64,000 bases of DNA from Rhodococcus sp. OK519 (GCF_003051005.1 NZ_QAOW01000008.1:212259-276258), one strand, 5' to 3'. Shown: positions 18,225 through 27,729, counted from the stretch's first letter. The notes: a model not told the origin generated them from the letters alone. Made by a program: numbers and translations.

Positions 18225-18439
18225 TTGGATGTCCGTGAGGACTCCGCACCGCCGGGTGGGCCGCGGGGTTGTTCGGCCAGCGCGCAGGGCGCACGCCTAC
18301 GACACTGCAGCGCACGCTGGCGAAACCTCCAGAAACCACGCTTTACCTGACGAATTCGCGTCACCGTTCAGAGGAACGCCCGAGTCGCTCTAGAGATAGC
18401 GTGGCGTCCGACGGAGAACGGCCGCGCGAGGAGCCCTAA

Positions 18440-19294
18440 ATGGATCGTGACGATGCAGTCGTCGGTGAGCGTTACGCATACCGTGCACGGGCCGTGGACC
18501 CGCTGGTCGAGGTCGAGGTACTGAAAGTGGGAACGCAACGGCCGGCTCGGGTTCAGATTCGATGGGTTGACGAGGAGTTCGAGGGACGGCAGGAGTGGGT
18601 GCCGCCGACCCGGTTGAAGGTGGTGTGGAGCGGCGTCGAGAACTTCGTTGCTGACGAGGCCCGGTGGGCGGCTGTTCGAGAGCCGTCGCCGGGCAGGAAC
18701 TGCATAGAAGACTCGGTGGTGTGGGAGATCTTCGACGCCGGCATCGACGCCGATATCGCAGAGTGCGGCTACAACGCGGATTCCGGTGTGATCAAGATCC
18801 ATGACGTCACACGACTTTCGGAGCTGCTGGACATCCCGGAGGTGGAGCTTCGAGCGGATCCGCGTTCCTTCGAGCTGGGGTCAACGCTGGTTGCCTCCTG
18901 GGTGATCACCGAGCTGGTGTCACGGCGGGCGGCAGTCAAGTTCGCCGACCGGTTGTTGGAGCAGGTCGCGGTCGATGACCAAAAAGCACAGCAGGAAGCT
19001 ATTCACGGCTACTACACGCGCGGCCGGAGTCGGGACGACGTCCGCCATATGTCTGCGGAGATCTGCCGGGAGGTGGACGTCGAGTACGGCGCACCTCGCC
19101 GGGCGCTGATGCGGGAGTGGTGTGGCAGCGCGGCAGTCGAGCGGCAGGACGAACTGGTGGCGCTGCGGGAGGAAGTGCTGAGACTGGGAGGGCTGGTGCA
19201 GCAGGCTGCCGATCGGTTGCGTCAGGCCGGGTTCTCCGCCGATGCACACGACCTCGAGCGGCGGTTGGGCGTTCCGGTCGACGAGGTGCGCTAG
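18440..19294 (+). CDS. Unknown 284-aa protein
   Basis: No family is recognised. The N-terminal 60 residues look like a small beta-barrel (YAYRARAVDPLVEVEVLKVG, then ARVQIRWVDEEFEGRQEWVP), reminiscent of a Tudor/SH3-like or binding-interface module. The middle is mixed, and the C-terminus is helical with a predicted coiled coil (ERQDELVALREEVLRLGGLV). The ATG at 18440 follows GAGGAG. It converges with the 456-aa gene, 25 bp apart. Such proteins are frequent cargo of actinobacterial islands. Confidence 0.75.
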   Translation: MDRDDAVVGERYAYRARAVDPLVEVEVLKVGTQRPARVQIRWVDEEFEGRQEWVPPTRLKVVWSGVENFVADEARWAAVREPSPGRNCIEDSVVWEIFDAGIDADIAECGYNADSGVIKIHDVTRLSELLDIPEVELRADPRSFELGSTLVASWVITELVSRRAAVKFADRLLEQVAVDDQKAQQEAIHGYYTRGRSRDDVRHMSAEICREVDVEYGAPRRALMREWCGSAAVERQDELVALREEVLRLGGLVQQAADRLRQAGFSADAHDLERRLGVPVDEVR

Positions 19295-19319
19295 ATCCTT
19301 CTCGGACGATTCGGCACGG

Positions 19320-20690
19320 CTAGCGGAATCTCGATCTGGGGGTCGGTGGGTAGGCGGCATCCATGTCGGAGGGCATGTATGGGTCGAGGTCGTCGTCGGT
19401 GGCGTCCGGCTCGTCCCATCGCTGGAGCTCGACGTGCCGGAGCGGGTCGAGGCGATCAGCCTCAGTAGAGACGAACAGCTGCCAGCCGCGGATCTCGCTG
19501 GCAGTCCCCGGGTTCTTGCACCTGTCGAGGAGTTCTTCAAGGTCCTGGGCGTAGGCGCGCAGCCGGCGCGCGTGGTCGAGGTCGTCGAGTTGAGAGAGAA
19601 CACGGGCACGGTTGTGCGCGAGTGTGAGCTGGCGGCGCGCATCCGTGCGGGCGGTGCGCCAGAGACGTGCGAGTCGTTGTTCTTCCGCCTCATGCGCGAG
19701 GGTTCTGTCGAGGTTGTCCTGTGCTTGCCGTTCGAAGTCGTCGAGGATTTCGGGGAGTTTGTCGTCGAGAGTCCAGCGGGTGCGATCCGCCCACCGGCGA
19801 ACGCCCCATTTCTGGTCGTAGTGCAGGATCAGTCGGCCGGAGGGCACCGTCACCGTGCGGGCGCTGACCCGTTGCCAGGAGTACTTCGCACTCGCCACCT
19901 CGTCGGCCGGGTATTCGTCGACCTTGTCTTCCTCTTCGCCGAGCACGTAGCGCTGGGTGTATCCGTGGCGTTGGAGCTGGAATCCCGGAGAACCATCGGG
20001 GTGGAGTTCCAGCTGGTATCCGCGGCGCAGGGTTTCGGTGGCCAACGCCTGCATGATGCGCAAGGCACGAGGACGTGCCTGTTCGGAGACCCCCAGCCTG
20101 GGCGGTTCGGCCAACAGGAGCCGCACCGCAGGGTTTTGTTCGTCGACCTCGGTCGGCACCGGTACTGGGCGGCGGGGAGTCGGGATCGGGGGCTGATCGT
20201 CGAGGTAGATGGCCAGTGGTCCTCGATCGCGGCCGGTGTGCCGCAGGTATTTCCCGTCGGGGATGAGCCCGGACCCCAACGCCGCGTGGATGGCGCGGCG
20301 CCATGCTGCGCGTTCGGCCTGGGTCGGGGATGCGAGCTCGATACGACCGTCGACGAGCAGTCTCTCCACCAGTTCGGGCGGCGAGACCGCTGGCGGCCCC
20401 GGCACCGCCGGCTTCGGTATGGGCGTCGTTCGAGGGGAGGGAAGGCGGCGGTGCTTCTTGGCCGAGAAGTGGTCATCGGGGTAGACGCCGTGGTCAAGGT
20501 AGTACCGGCCGGCGGGCTCGATGACGGCGCTCCACCCGTCTTTCTTCGACACCGCGACAAGACGCCTGTTTTGCAGAGAAAGCGCCGTGGTCTTGTAGGT
20601 GTGATCGGACCACTCACGCGGCGGGCAACCGTCCGCGATCCACCGCAAGATATCGAGCTGACGGGGACTCAACGGCGAGGACAGCGACAT
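19320..20690 (-). CDS. Unknown 456-aa protein with N-terminal winged-helix-like region
   Basis: The first 65 residues (PLSPRQLDILRWIADGCPPR, then HTYKTTALSLQNRRLVAVSK) look like a winged helix that distinguishes short alternatives. A Pro-rich linker and a long helical, Arg/Glu-rich C-terminal half follow (ILDDFERQAQDNLDRTLAHE). The middle (RPRALRIMQALATETLRRGY ... LELHPDGSPGFQLQRHGYTQ) is typical of a conserved actinobacterial orphan family seen on mobile elements, from memory. The function is unknown; DNA binding is plausible. ATG 20690 was chosen as the first start, and there is no candidate promoter I trust. Confidence 0.75.
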   Translation of the reverse strand: MSLSSPLSPRQLDILRWIADGCPPREWSDHTYKTTALSLQNRRLVAVSKKDGWSAVIEPAGRYYLDHGVYPDDHFSAKKHRRLPSPRTTPIPKPAVPGPPAVSPPELVERLLVDGRIELASPTQAERAAWRRAIHAALGSGLIPDGKYLRHTGRDRGPLAIYLDDQPPIPTPRRPVPVPTEVDEQNPAVRLLLAEPPRLGVSEQARPRALRIMQALATETLRRGYQLELHPDGSPGFQLQRHGYTQRYVLGEEEDKVDEYPADEVASAKYSWQRVSARTVTVPSGRLILHYDQKWGVRRWADRTRWTLDDKLPEILDDFERQAQDNLDRTLAHEAEEQRLARLWRTARTDARRQLTLAHNRARVLSQLDDLDHARRLRAYAQDLEELLDRCKNPGTASEIRGWQLFVSTEADRLDPLRHVELQRWDEPDATDDDLDPYMPSDMDAAYPPTPRSRFR

Positions 20691-21115
20691 TCTCTACTGG
20701 TACCAGCTGCCGACCACAGATTGAGCGATGTCGGCGAGTCGGGCATCACTCACAGGTGTTGACCATGACTGGATTCGAAGACAACGTAAGGGCCAGCGCC
20801 CGGCCGGACACTTCTTCATCCGGCCGAACACTTCTTCATATGGGCGAGAAACCGCATCGGCACCATCGCCGGGAGACAGGCAACGCTTCTCCACGCTGCG
20901 GGATACCTGTGCCGGGCAGGTGTCCGCGGAGACTGCCCCCTGTTGCCTTGCGTCTGGCCCTGGTCTACTGCTCACAAGGGCCGGAGAACTACGGTCACCC
21001 CTGGTCGGATTTGGTCGAGTCAGAACCCTTATCGATCCGACGGTTTGAGTGTCTGGCTTCCGCCCGATTCGCGACCTCAGCACTCAGCTGTAACACAACA
21101 CCGAAAGGCAACACC
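20691..21115. other. Non-coding gap with a two-unit 20-bp tandem repeat
   Basis: No convincing gene was found. Two adjacent near-identical 20-bp units (each with CACTTCTTCAT) lie at 20801-20820 and 20821-20840. They lie between the divergent starts of the 456-aa gene and the Phd-like gene and could be operator sites for the latter. Confidence 0.45.
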
Positions 21116-21490
21116 ATGCCCAACAACAACATTCACGACCCGTCTGTCGAGAACGCCGACAGATCCTTCAACCTCATTCCCCTGGAGCAGGCTCCCGGTT
21201 TGGTTCTCGGGATGGTCGCCCGCTTCGCTGAAGGTCTGCCAGAACCAATGGTCATCGGCGCGAACGATCAGCCAGTGGCCGCCTTGATCCCCATCGATGA
21301 CCTCCTTCGGCTTCGTGAATACGACCGGCGTGCTCTCGATTCCGAGGATGCGTTCTACTCCGAACTCGATCACCGGCTTCATCATTCGGACATCGAGCAG
21401 GCGGTGATAGACCTCGCCGACTTCGCCCGGTCTCTCGGGCCGATCGGAGAGCAGCGGGCCGACCGACGTCCCCACAACGAACAGGACTGA
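21116..21490 (+). CDS. Phd/YefM-like antitoxin candidate
   Basis: The 124-residue protein contains EPMVIGANDQPVAALIPIDD followed by LLRLREYD, which is the beta-hairpin-plus-helix signature of the Phd/YefM antitoxin fold; the acidic C-terminal part is longer than usual. The ATG at 21116 has GAAAGG upstream. No toxin gene follows on the same strand; a truncated RelE-like fragment lies on the opposite strand at 21550-21755. It may be an orphan antitoxin. The N-terminal 40 residues are not typical, so the family call is moderate. Confidence 0.6.
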   Translation: MPNNNIHDPSVENADRSFNLIPLEQAPGLVLGMVARFAEGLPEPMVIGANDQPVAALIPIDDLLRLREYDRRALDSEDAFYSELDHRLHHSDIEQAVIDLADFARSLGPIGEQRADRRPHNEQD

Positions 21491-21549
21491 CGAGGTACCC
21501 AGCCCCCACACTCACCCGGATTCGAGGGGCCACGGGAGCGCACAGCCCC

Positions 21550-21755
21550 CTTTCGCCACCCCGGCCGAACCGCGTTGTCAACGGCGGAGTGGAGGGGCCT
21601 GAGCGCAGCTCGTTCCAGGCGGTGAGGGTGTTCGCCAGCGCCTGCTGGCACCTCGCGTCCCAGACCTTGACCGCATCGGCGGTGGCGAGCCGCAGCTCCC
21701 ACTCGCTGGCAGGGGCCGCGGGTGGAGCGACCCGGTTGCCGCGTTTCGGGTTCAC
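21550..21755 (-). pseudogene. Truncated RelE-like toxin fragment
   Basis: From a GTG at 21755 the frame reads SEWELRLATADAVKVWDARC, then LANTLTAWNELRSGPSTPPL. This looks like the first 60 residues of a RelE/HigB-type toxin (EW.LRFAT..A...W..LC.QA..N...AW..LR). After about 21555 it becomes unrelated low-complexity sequence, and the catalytic C-terminal half is absent. It lies 76 bp beyond the end of the 249-aa gene on the same strand. Assignment is by pattern only. Confidence 0.4.
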
Positions 21756-21831
21756 GCAGCGTCCGGTGCGGGGACGGCACCGTGATCCTCGCCGGTGTCG
21801 GCCGCCAAGATCGCCTCAGCCAGGTGGCCGG

Positions 21832-22581
21832 TCAGTTTCCGGTCATCATGGCGAACCAATCCCGCCAACCGGATTTGAACCCCTGCTTGTACGAGGCCGG
21901 GAACCGCTCGGACGGCGGCAGGGTGAGCCAAGCGTCTGCATCGTCCGGTCCCGCGGCAGCTGCGTGTGCGGCGGCGGCATCCCATCCGGCTTGCTGTCCG
22001 ATGTCATGGCGTTCGATGTACTCCGAGTCCTCCCATAACAGTCGACGCAACTTGTCTTTGTCGGTATCGGCGAGATGCCCGTACCGCTCCTTCGCGATTC
22101 GGCCGGTGACACCCAATTCGGAACCGATCGTGCTCCAGTCATACTGCGCATTACGGGCCGCCCAGATACCGCCGACGAACGCCACCTCGGACCGTGCGCG
22201 GACCGCAGCCCGGAGTAGACGCAGCGCCCTGATGTCACGCCATGCGACGGCCCACTCCGCAGGTGTCGGCTCCCAATCCTCGAACATGCGGCTGTACTCG
22301 TCGGCGTGGGCGATGATCTCCTCCACTGGCTTCAGCGACGGCGGTTCATCGTCGAGAAACCCGTACTGCGCCTTGACCTCGAGGACCGTCTCGTCAAGGG
22401 CGACGGCGATCGCAACCCAGCCATCACCGGCCTCCCGCGCTGCGCGGACAGCGTTGAACAAGTCGGTGTCGGATCCGCCGCGCGCCGCCAGGATCGCCCG
22501 GAAGTGCCGTGCGTCGCGAGCGGGACAATTTTCGGGATCTACGCTGTCGAGTCGATACTCGTTCTCGTCACTCACGCCCAT
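21832..22581 (-). CDS. Unknown 249-aa protein with two HTH-like repeats
   Basis: No family is recognised. Two segments share a W..I(A/G)..L........K..YG pattern: GDGWVAIAVALDETVLEVKA and QYDWSTIGSELGVTGRIAKE, each looking like a helix-turn-helix. A third region, DKLRRLLWEDSEYIERHDIG, is helical. The ATG at 22581 lies inside the end of the 78-aa gene, so the two are coupled. It follows an MbcA/ParS-like antitoxin gene on the same strand and might act with it. Confidence 0.65.
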   Translation of the reverse strand: MGVSDENEYRLDSVDPENCPARDARHFRAILAARGGSDTDLFNAVRAAREAGDGWVAIAVALDETVLEVKAQYGFLDDEPPSLKPVEEIIAHADEYSRMFEDWEPTPAEWAVAWRDIRALRLLRAAVRARSEVAFVGGIWAARNAQYDWSTIGSELGVTGRIAKERYGHLADTDKDKLRRLLWEDSEYIERHDIGQQAGWDAAAAHAAAAGPDDADAWLTLPPSERFPASYKQGFKSGWRDWFAMMTGN

Positions 22582-22804
22582 CCCACTTCCGCAGAGCACC
22601 CTCAACCGCCTCACAGGACTGTGCGACGCACTCCAGATCGGCGGTGGGGAGCCCCTGCATGCCAGCCTTCACCCCTATCACGTCTTGTCGCAGCGATTCG
22701 TTGAAATGCCCTCTACCCCAGGATCGATAGGCATCGAGGACTGGAGGCCACCGCGGTGACAGGTTGCGCATGTCGTTACTGGTCTCGTCGGCCCAGGAGA
22801 CCAC
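22568..22804 (-). CDS. Small 78-aa protein, unknown
   Basis: The frame from GTG 22804 reads VSWADETSNDMRNLSPRWPP, then LDAYRSWGRGHFNESLRQDV, and looks protein-like with normal composition. In-frame sequence upstream is also protein-like back to about 22860, so the true start is uncertain. It begins 47 bp after the MbcA-like stop and overlaps the next gene by 14 bp. I recognise no family. Confidence 0.45.
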   Translation of the reverse strand: MVSWADETSNDMRNLSPRWPPVLDAYRSWGRGHFNESLRQDVIGVKAGMQGLPTADLECVAQSCEAVEGALRKWDGRE

Positions 22805-22850
22805 CGCCAGTTCCCCCGTGAAGGGCTGCCCGACACAGTACGTCGCAAGC

Positions 22851-23267
22851 TCACATCCCCCGTCGGGCGTGGTCGATCACGTTGTCGACAGCGATCTCGG
22901 TGAACTGTCCCGCTTCGAGGTCCTCGAGCGGGCTGTTCCCGTCGAGCATGTCGGTCGCGGTCAGCCACCAACTCGCGGAACCGTAAGGGTCTGCGCCGAC
23001 GTAGAGGCGTCGGTTCGCGTGACGGACGACGTCGTAGATCCGGTGCCGGCAGGTGTCGAACTGGAAGACCGGGTACAGGTAGTTCGGGCGGGCGCCGACG
23101 GGCAGGCCAATCAGATCGCCTGCCTGCCGGTGCTCTTGGGCGACACTGGGGGTCGAGGCAGCGGCCGGTGCCAGAATCCGGGCGACCTCCGTGGAGTCGA
23201 CCACGACCAGTGAGTCGAGGATCAGCCTCTTGGCAATATCCAGGTCCGACTGCCGTGACGTGGCCAT
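22851..23267 (-). CDS. MbcA/ParS/Xre-type antitoxin-like protein
   Basis: The 138-residue protein has an N-terminal HTH-like part (DIAKRLILDSLVVVDSTEVA) and a C-terminal toxin-binding-like domain: YLYPVFQFDTCRHRIYDVVR, then ASWWLTATDMLDGNSPLEDL. The D-x-x-x-A-x-x-W-L...L-G-G-x-S-P-L style is the DUF2384/MbcA-ParS-Xre signature of antitoxins to RES-domain NAD-degrading toxins (from family knowledge). No RES toxin is seen next to it; two unknown genes follow instead. ATG 23267 was chosen; the upstream extension contains the 19-bp repeats and is not conserved-looking. Confidence 0.65.
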   Translation of the reverse strand: MATSRQSDLDIAKRLILDSLVVVDSTEVARILAPAAASTPSVAQEHRQAGDLIGLPVGARPNYLYPVFQFDTCRHRIYDVVRHANRRLYVGADPYGSASWWLTATDMLDGNSPLEDLEAGQFTEIAVDNVIDHARRGM

Positions 23268-23403
23268 ACATGCGAGGCTACCTCGAACCTGATCTAGGAC
23301 AGTTCGGGCGGGAAGTCGTTGGCGCTCCGGATCGACGTGACCGCCTGGGACGAACGAGGCGAGAACGTCCTCTTCCAGGGTCCCCTTGTCTATAGGACCG
23401 TCT

Positions 23404-23479
23404 CCGTACACGCGGGTGAGATTGATTCTCGCGCCGAAGAGCTCGAACATGGGACCGACCCCGTACACGCGAGTGAGAT
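23404..23479. repeat. Two 19-bp direct repeats upstream of the MbcA-like gene
   Basis: CCGTACACGCGGGTGAGAT (23404-23422) recurs at 23461-23479 with one mismatch, 57 bp apart. They lie 137-212 bp upstream of the MbcA-like start and could be its operator. They also sit near the right end of the TnpB element. Confidence 0.5.
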
Positions 23480-23524
23480 GCTTCCTGATCTGGTGAGATG
23501 CACTCGACTGCAACGGTTCCCGAT

Positions 23525-23660
23525 CAGTTCCCGGTATCACGGAGTGGGGGCGGGAGGTCCATTGCTGGCCTCTGTTGGCCTGCCTTTCGGCAGGTCTGCC
23601 GGACCCCAACACCGGGCCGGCCGTGACCGGCTAGGTGTTGGGGTGTCGCAGCGTTTAACG
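23525..23660 (-). ncRNA. Putative TnpB omega-RNA (reRNA) scaffold
   Basis: On the minus strand the end of tnpB holds a 10-bp stem CCCCAACACC/GGTGTTGGGG (23643-23634 with 23613-23604). An inner stem GCCGG/CCGGC lies within it. A second hairpin CCTGCC-GAAA-GGCAGG (23594-23579) follows, with a GNRA tetraloop. TnpB guide RNAs are known to overlap the 3' end of the gene and carry such scaffolds, with the guide supplied by sequence beyond the element end. Boundaries are approximate; expression is not shown. Confidence 0.5.
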
Positions 23661-25120
23661 TCGGCCGTATCCACGGGCGACGGGGTGAGGGCGAGTGAAC
23701 GGATGTTGCGGGCAGCGTTGAGATCACGGTCGAGGACTAGGCCGCACTGCTCGCAGTGATACACCCGCTCGGACAGACGCAGCGTGGCTTTTACTGCGCC
23801 GCAGCCTGAGCAGGTCTTCGAGGTCGGCACGAACCTGTCGACAATGACCAGGCATGCGCCGTACCACGACGTCTTGTAGTGAAGTTGTCGACGAAGCTCC
23901 CTGAACCCGGCGCGGCGGATCGACCGGTTCAGGCCGGCCTTGGAACGCCGACTGTTGGGCAGGAAGCTGCCCGGGTGGTCGGGGTCGGGTTTGGGGTGCG
24001 GGGCGGCTGTCATCCCAGCCACCGCCAGATCTTCGATTCCGACCGTCTCGAAGCCGATCGCGATCCGTTTCGTCACCTCATGCAAACGTCCCCGACGTCG
24101 GACCGCGTCGACGCGCTGCAACCGCGCGATCCTGCGGGTGGTCTCCACCCATCCTGCCGAGGGGCCCTGCTCATGGGTGGGGCCGCGCTGCCGGGCGGCA
24201 CGGCGTTGAAGTCGGCGCAGACGCTGCCAGAAGGCGGCAGATGGGTAGCCGGCGGTCAGTTCATCGGTCGACAGCGCGACCAGCGAATGCACTCCCACAT
24301 CGACGCCGACCGCTCCGGCGGTCCGCTGCCGCCGGGTGGTCACCGGCGCCGAAATCACCTCGGCAGGAACATCGAGGACGATACTGACCGTCCATCCGGT
24401 GCCGCGCCGGACGAATCGAACAGATTTGGGGATAGCACCACGCTGGATCCAGCGACGCAGCCGACGGGTGTTCTCGTGTACCCGCAGCGAACCAAGGTTG
24501 GGGACACGAATCCGGTGGCCCTGTTCGATCACCTTCCACGGATCGGTACGGCGGCCGGTGACGCTGAGGTTGAAGATCGCGAACGAGTCCTTCGAACGGC
24601 CCTTTTTCTTGAACCGTGGCCATCCGGCGGGACGGCCGTCCTTGCGTGGCTTGCGTGGTGGCCGGTCTGGAGACCTGGCACGGTCCCAGTAGCGGACGAT
24701 CGCGGTGTCGAGGTTGCCGAGCGCGGTACTCATGGCGTGTCGGGGGACGCCGTGGTTCTCGGCGTGCCACCAGTGGAATCGGCTGTTCGGGTCGCGGGTG
24801 AGTTCGGTGAACCGACGACCGAGCGAGGTCCTGTTGGGACGCCGACGCAAGTCCTGGGGCGCCTGAAGCAGCGACCCCCTACGCCAGTCCACATCGCCAA
24901 GCAGGGTCTGCGCCTCGCCCTCGGTACGGGTGACCGCGCGGGCGCGCTCGCGCAGCCACGCATACTGCCGTGCTTCCCATTCGTTGATAGTGGCCAAGCC
25001 CCAGTTGTACACCGCGCGAGAGGTGCCAGCAGACCGCTCGAGCAGCAGCTGCTGACGGTCGGTCAGTGCCGCCGCATCGAGGTGAAGCAGCACTGCGCGT
25101 GAACATGTCATGTCGGCCAT
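23537..25120 (-). CDS. tnpB: TnpB, RNA-guided nuclease of an IS605/IS607-type element
   Basis: The 527-residue protein shows the TnpB plan: an OrfB N-terminal helical domain, a RuvC-like fold with GVDVGVHSL (Asp), ETVGIEDLAV (Glu) and DRDLNAARNI (Asp), and a C4 zinc finger CSGCG...CEQCG. All catalytic residues are present. It is longer than the usual about 400 residues; the last about 55 are Pro/Ser-rich and coincide with the omega-RNA hairpins, so they may be read-through. No tnpA (Y1 or serine recombinase) is adjacent, so the element is non-autonomous unless helped in trans. ATG 25120 is preferred over upstream in-frame starts because the motif-bearing part begins here. Confidence 0.9.
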   Translation of the reverse strand: MADMTCSRAVLLHLDAAALTDRQQLLLERSAGTSRAVYNWGLATINEWEARQYAWLRERARAVTRTEGEAQTLLGDVDWRRGSLLQAPQDLRRRPNRTSLGRRFTELTRDPNSRFHWWHAENHGVPRHAMSTALGNLDTAIVRYWDRARSPDRPPRKPRKDGRPAGWPRFKKKGRSKDSFAIFNLSVTGRRTDPWKVIEQGHRIRVPNLGSLRVHENTRRLRRWIQRGAIPKSVRFVRRGTGWTVSIVLDVPAEVISAPVTTRRQRTAGAVGVDVGVHSLVALSTDELTAGYPSAAFWQRLRRLQRRAARQRGPTHEQGPSAGWVETTRRIARLQRVDAVRRRGRLHEVTKRIAIGFETVGIEDLAVAGMTAAPHPKPDPDHPGSFLPNSRRSKAGLNRSIRRAGFRELRRQLHYKTSWYGACLVIVDRFVPTSKTCSGCGAVKATLRLSERVYHCEQCGLVLDRDLNAARNIRSLALTPSPVDTADVKRCDTPTPSRSRPARCWGPADLPKGRPTEASNGPPAPTP

Positions 25121-26680
25121 AACGGATTCCCTCGATCCTCGATCAGATCTCGTAGTCCTCCTTCTGGTGTAGCACCCCCAACCGATACGCAACAGAGGGA
25201 AGCGCGGAATTTCCTTCCAGGGAAGGGTTTTCGCCGATCCGAGCCGATGCTCCCTCTGACCGTGTCCGGCGCCCGATCCGTGGCGTGGGAGTTTCCGATG
25301 AACAATCCAGGAACCTCGATTACGAACAGCTGGTGGTGAATTCAACGACGCGCCGAAGCGGAGACCGCGGACTGCACCTGGCGGCAATCCCGGTGCCGGG
25401 GCATGCGAGCGGCGGAGAGAATCGAAGCAACGGCACCCGAGAACCGAAAACAGTGGGAAACAAAAGACATTCACAGAGTCCCGAAATTTCTTCCGAAGTA
25501 ACGAGATCGAGTTTCCCTCCACCGCATCCCGCCGACACCGCGTGGGGTCGTTGGGCGACAGAGAAAGCGCCGCTGTATCGCCCGGCGAATCCGAGCCCGG
25601 ATACCTGGCACAGACGCACTACCGGCAGCCCTCACGACAAACCTGCCACACCGCCACGTCCACCCGGACGAGGCGCCCACACCACCGCCGATCCGACACG
25701 ACCGGCCCGCGACGAGGGTGAACACACCCGGGCCCACCCCGGTGGCGCGCTCGCCCCCACAGCACCCTCCGGGTGCTCACTCCGCGAGTGTCCACCGCCC
25801 CCAAATCCACCCCGACTCCGGGGCCGCACCGGCCACCCTCGCCAGCCCGGCCGACACCCGGCCGGCGAGCACCGCCAGGCGGCCGAATCAGGCCACCCGA
25901 CAGGGCCGGTGACGTCACCAATTCACTCGTGCCGGATCGCCGCGCGACAGGGGTGCCAGATCGACCCGAGGCACCGGCACCGACCCCTGCCCCCGTGTCC
26001 CGGCGACGGGCTCGTGAACTCCAGGAGTCCGGCGAGCGGGGCTGCCACGTCGGCACCCGGATCCCTGGATCCGTCACCGGTGTCGCCCCGGGGGACGTCC
26101 GACCACTGCGACAGCAGTGTCGGAACATCCTTCGCGACCGGGTCGCGTCCACCCGGGTGGCGAGCGAGCGAGCTACCCGCGCATCGAGGTCCGGTCACCG
26201 GGGGGTGACACCCCTGCCGTGCCAGCGGAGCGCAGCAGGGCGGGCCACCGGGCAGCCGGCCCCACCCGTCGCAGACGAGCGCGCCAGGGGCGCGAACCAG
26301 GTCGGCACGACGCAGCGGCAGCAGTGGTTGGGAGCGAGCGAGCAACCACCCCGGGAAGGGCCGCAGGCGCGCAGCGCCGAGCACCGGTCCGGACACAGGC
26401 CGCGGCGGATCGGGCACCCCGCAGGGGTCGTCGTCAGGAGTGAACGAGAAGGCCGCCCGCGGCCGCCCGAGAGAGCCCTGGCGGCGATAAGGACCCTCGC
26501 GCAGCGAGGGCGACGAGGCGCCAGCCGAGGAGGTCGTCCCGGCTCTGCCGGGCAAACGAAGGGTGTAGTGAGCGAAGCGAACGAAACCCGAAGTGCGTCA
26601 CGACTCCTTATGCCCTTTTTGATTCGAGCCATAGTAAGCGGCTCCGAGCGTCAGCGAGGGGAGCTTGCGTAGTTGGCGAT

Positions 26681-26786
26681 CTGGGGAAACAGGCAACTTT
26701 CGCCGGTCTTGCGACCCGTCGCAGGAACGTGAGACACCCTCGATACAGGGGGTCGCAAGAGCGGCGTCGATTTCAGGTTTCCCCAG
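26681..26786. repeat. Long inverted repeat, 37-nt arms
   Basis: Arms 26681-26717 and 26750-26786 are equal in length and pair perfectly at both ends (CTGGGGAAAC/GTTTCCCCAG outside, TCTTGCGACCC/GGGTCGCAAGA inside) and at half of the middle positions, 29 of 37 in all. The loop is 32 nt and can form its own small hairpin with the inner arm (GCGAC-CC-GTCGC). It could be a cruciform, single-strand origin or RNA hairpin. Confidence 0.75.
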
Positions 26787-27729
26787 TAAGAAGCGGGTGC
26801 GTTTTGCGCCCTATGATCTACGTCACTGACGCGCATGACGCAAATGCGCCGGAGGCGGGTTTGTGGCCCGGAACCGCCGGGGAGCGCAGCAAGCGGCGGG
26901 GCCGCATCGGTGTAGTGGCGTCAGGGTCACACGGGTCGCGCCAGCGGGCCGTGCCAAGCAAGGCGCAGCCGTGGGCCGTGGCGTCAGCCGCGGCTTCCTC
27001 GTTGGGTCTGCGCCGTCTCAGGGCATGCGTGCTCGCGCGCTGACACAACATCCGCGAAGGCGCAGTGGTGTCGTGGGTCCGGTGCCCGCGCGTGAGCGCG
27101 TCTCGAAGAGCAGCTGGCGCCGGTGAGGGCCCCACGACGACACGTAGCCGCAGCGGCCGGCGACGGCAGGTGTGGTCTCGCAGCGCCGTCAGGCGCGTCC
27201 CCATCCCGCGCCGCAGGAGCGGGTGGCCGAGCCTGTGTCGAGGTCTTCTCGTCCGTCTCGATCCCCGGTGCCGCCGGTGTCGCACGGCTGCTTCGGAGGC
27301 CCCGCGAGAGGGGTGCACGGGTGCGTCAGGAGCGGGCTGGGTGACCCCGATCGGCTCGGGCAGTGCGGTGCCACCGCGCGGTCACAGGGCTCTCGTCACC
27401 GGCTCGCTGCGGGCTCTTGTCACCGGCGGCCGCCGTCCGGTCGAGGGACCTGCGGCCAGCCCCCGCAGGCGGTGGGAGCACCGTCTGGGACCGGGCGCAG
27501 ACGGCTCCGGAGAGGGGGTCTGGGGGAGGGGGTGACGTCACGACTGCGCGGCCGCCGTAGGGGGCTGCCGATTGGTGTCACAGCGGCGGCCCGTGGCCGC
27601 CACCGAGAGCGCCAGAAGCGGCCGCCGTAGCCGCTTCCGTGGGAGCCACAATGCTGGGCTGGGGTCGCGTGAGCGGCACAGGTCGGCACAGGGCGGCCGC
27701 GGGGTGGCTGCCGGCGGCGGCCGCCTTCC

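Noticed and set aside
22678..23271. 197-codon minus-strand frame over the MbcA-like gene
   Set aside because: It is a shadow: the MbcA-like frame has a recognisable antitoxin domain, this one is Arg/Pro-rich.
25285..26672. Long open frames in the gene-free block (about 300 codons on the plus strand)
   Set aside because: Pro/Arg/Thr-rich composition, no domain, no ribosome site, and several overlapping frames of equal length; typical of very GC-rich non-coding DNA.
27387..27427. Direct repeat of about 17 bp with 24-bp period, possible CRISPR or iterons
   Set aside because: Only two copies, no further units; too few for either call.
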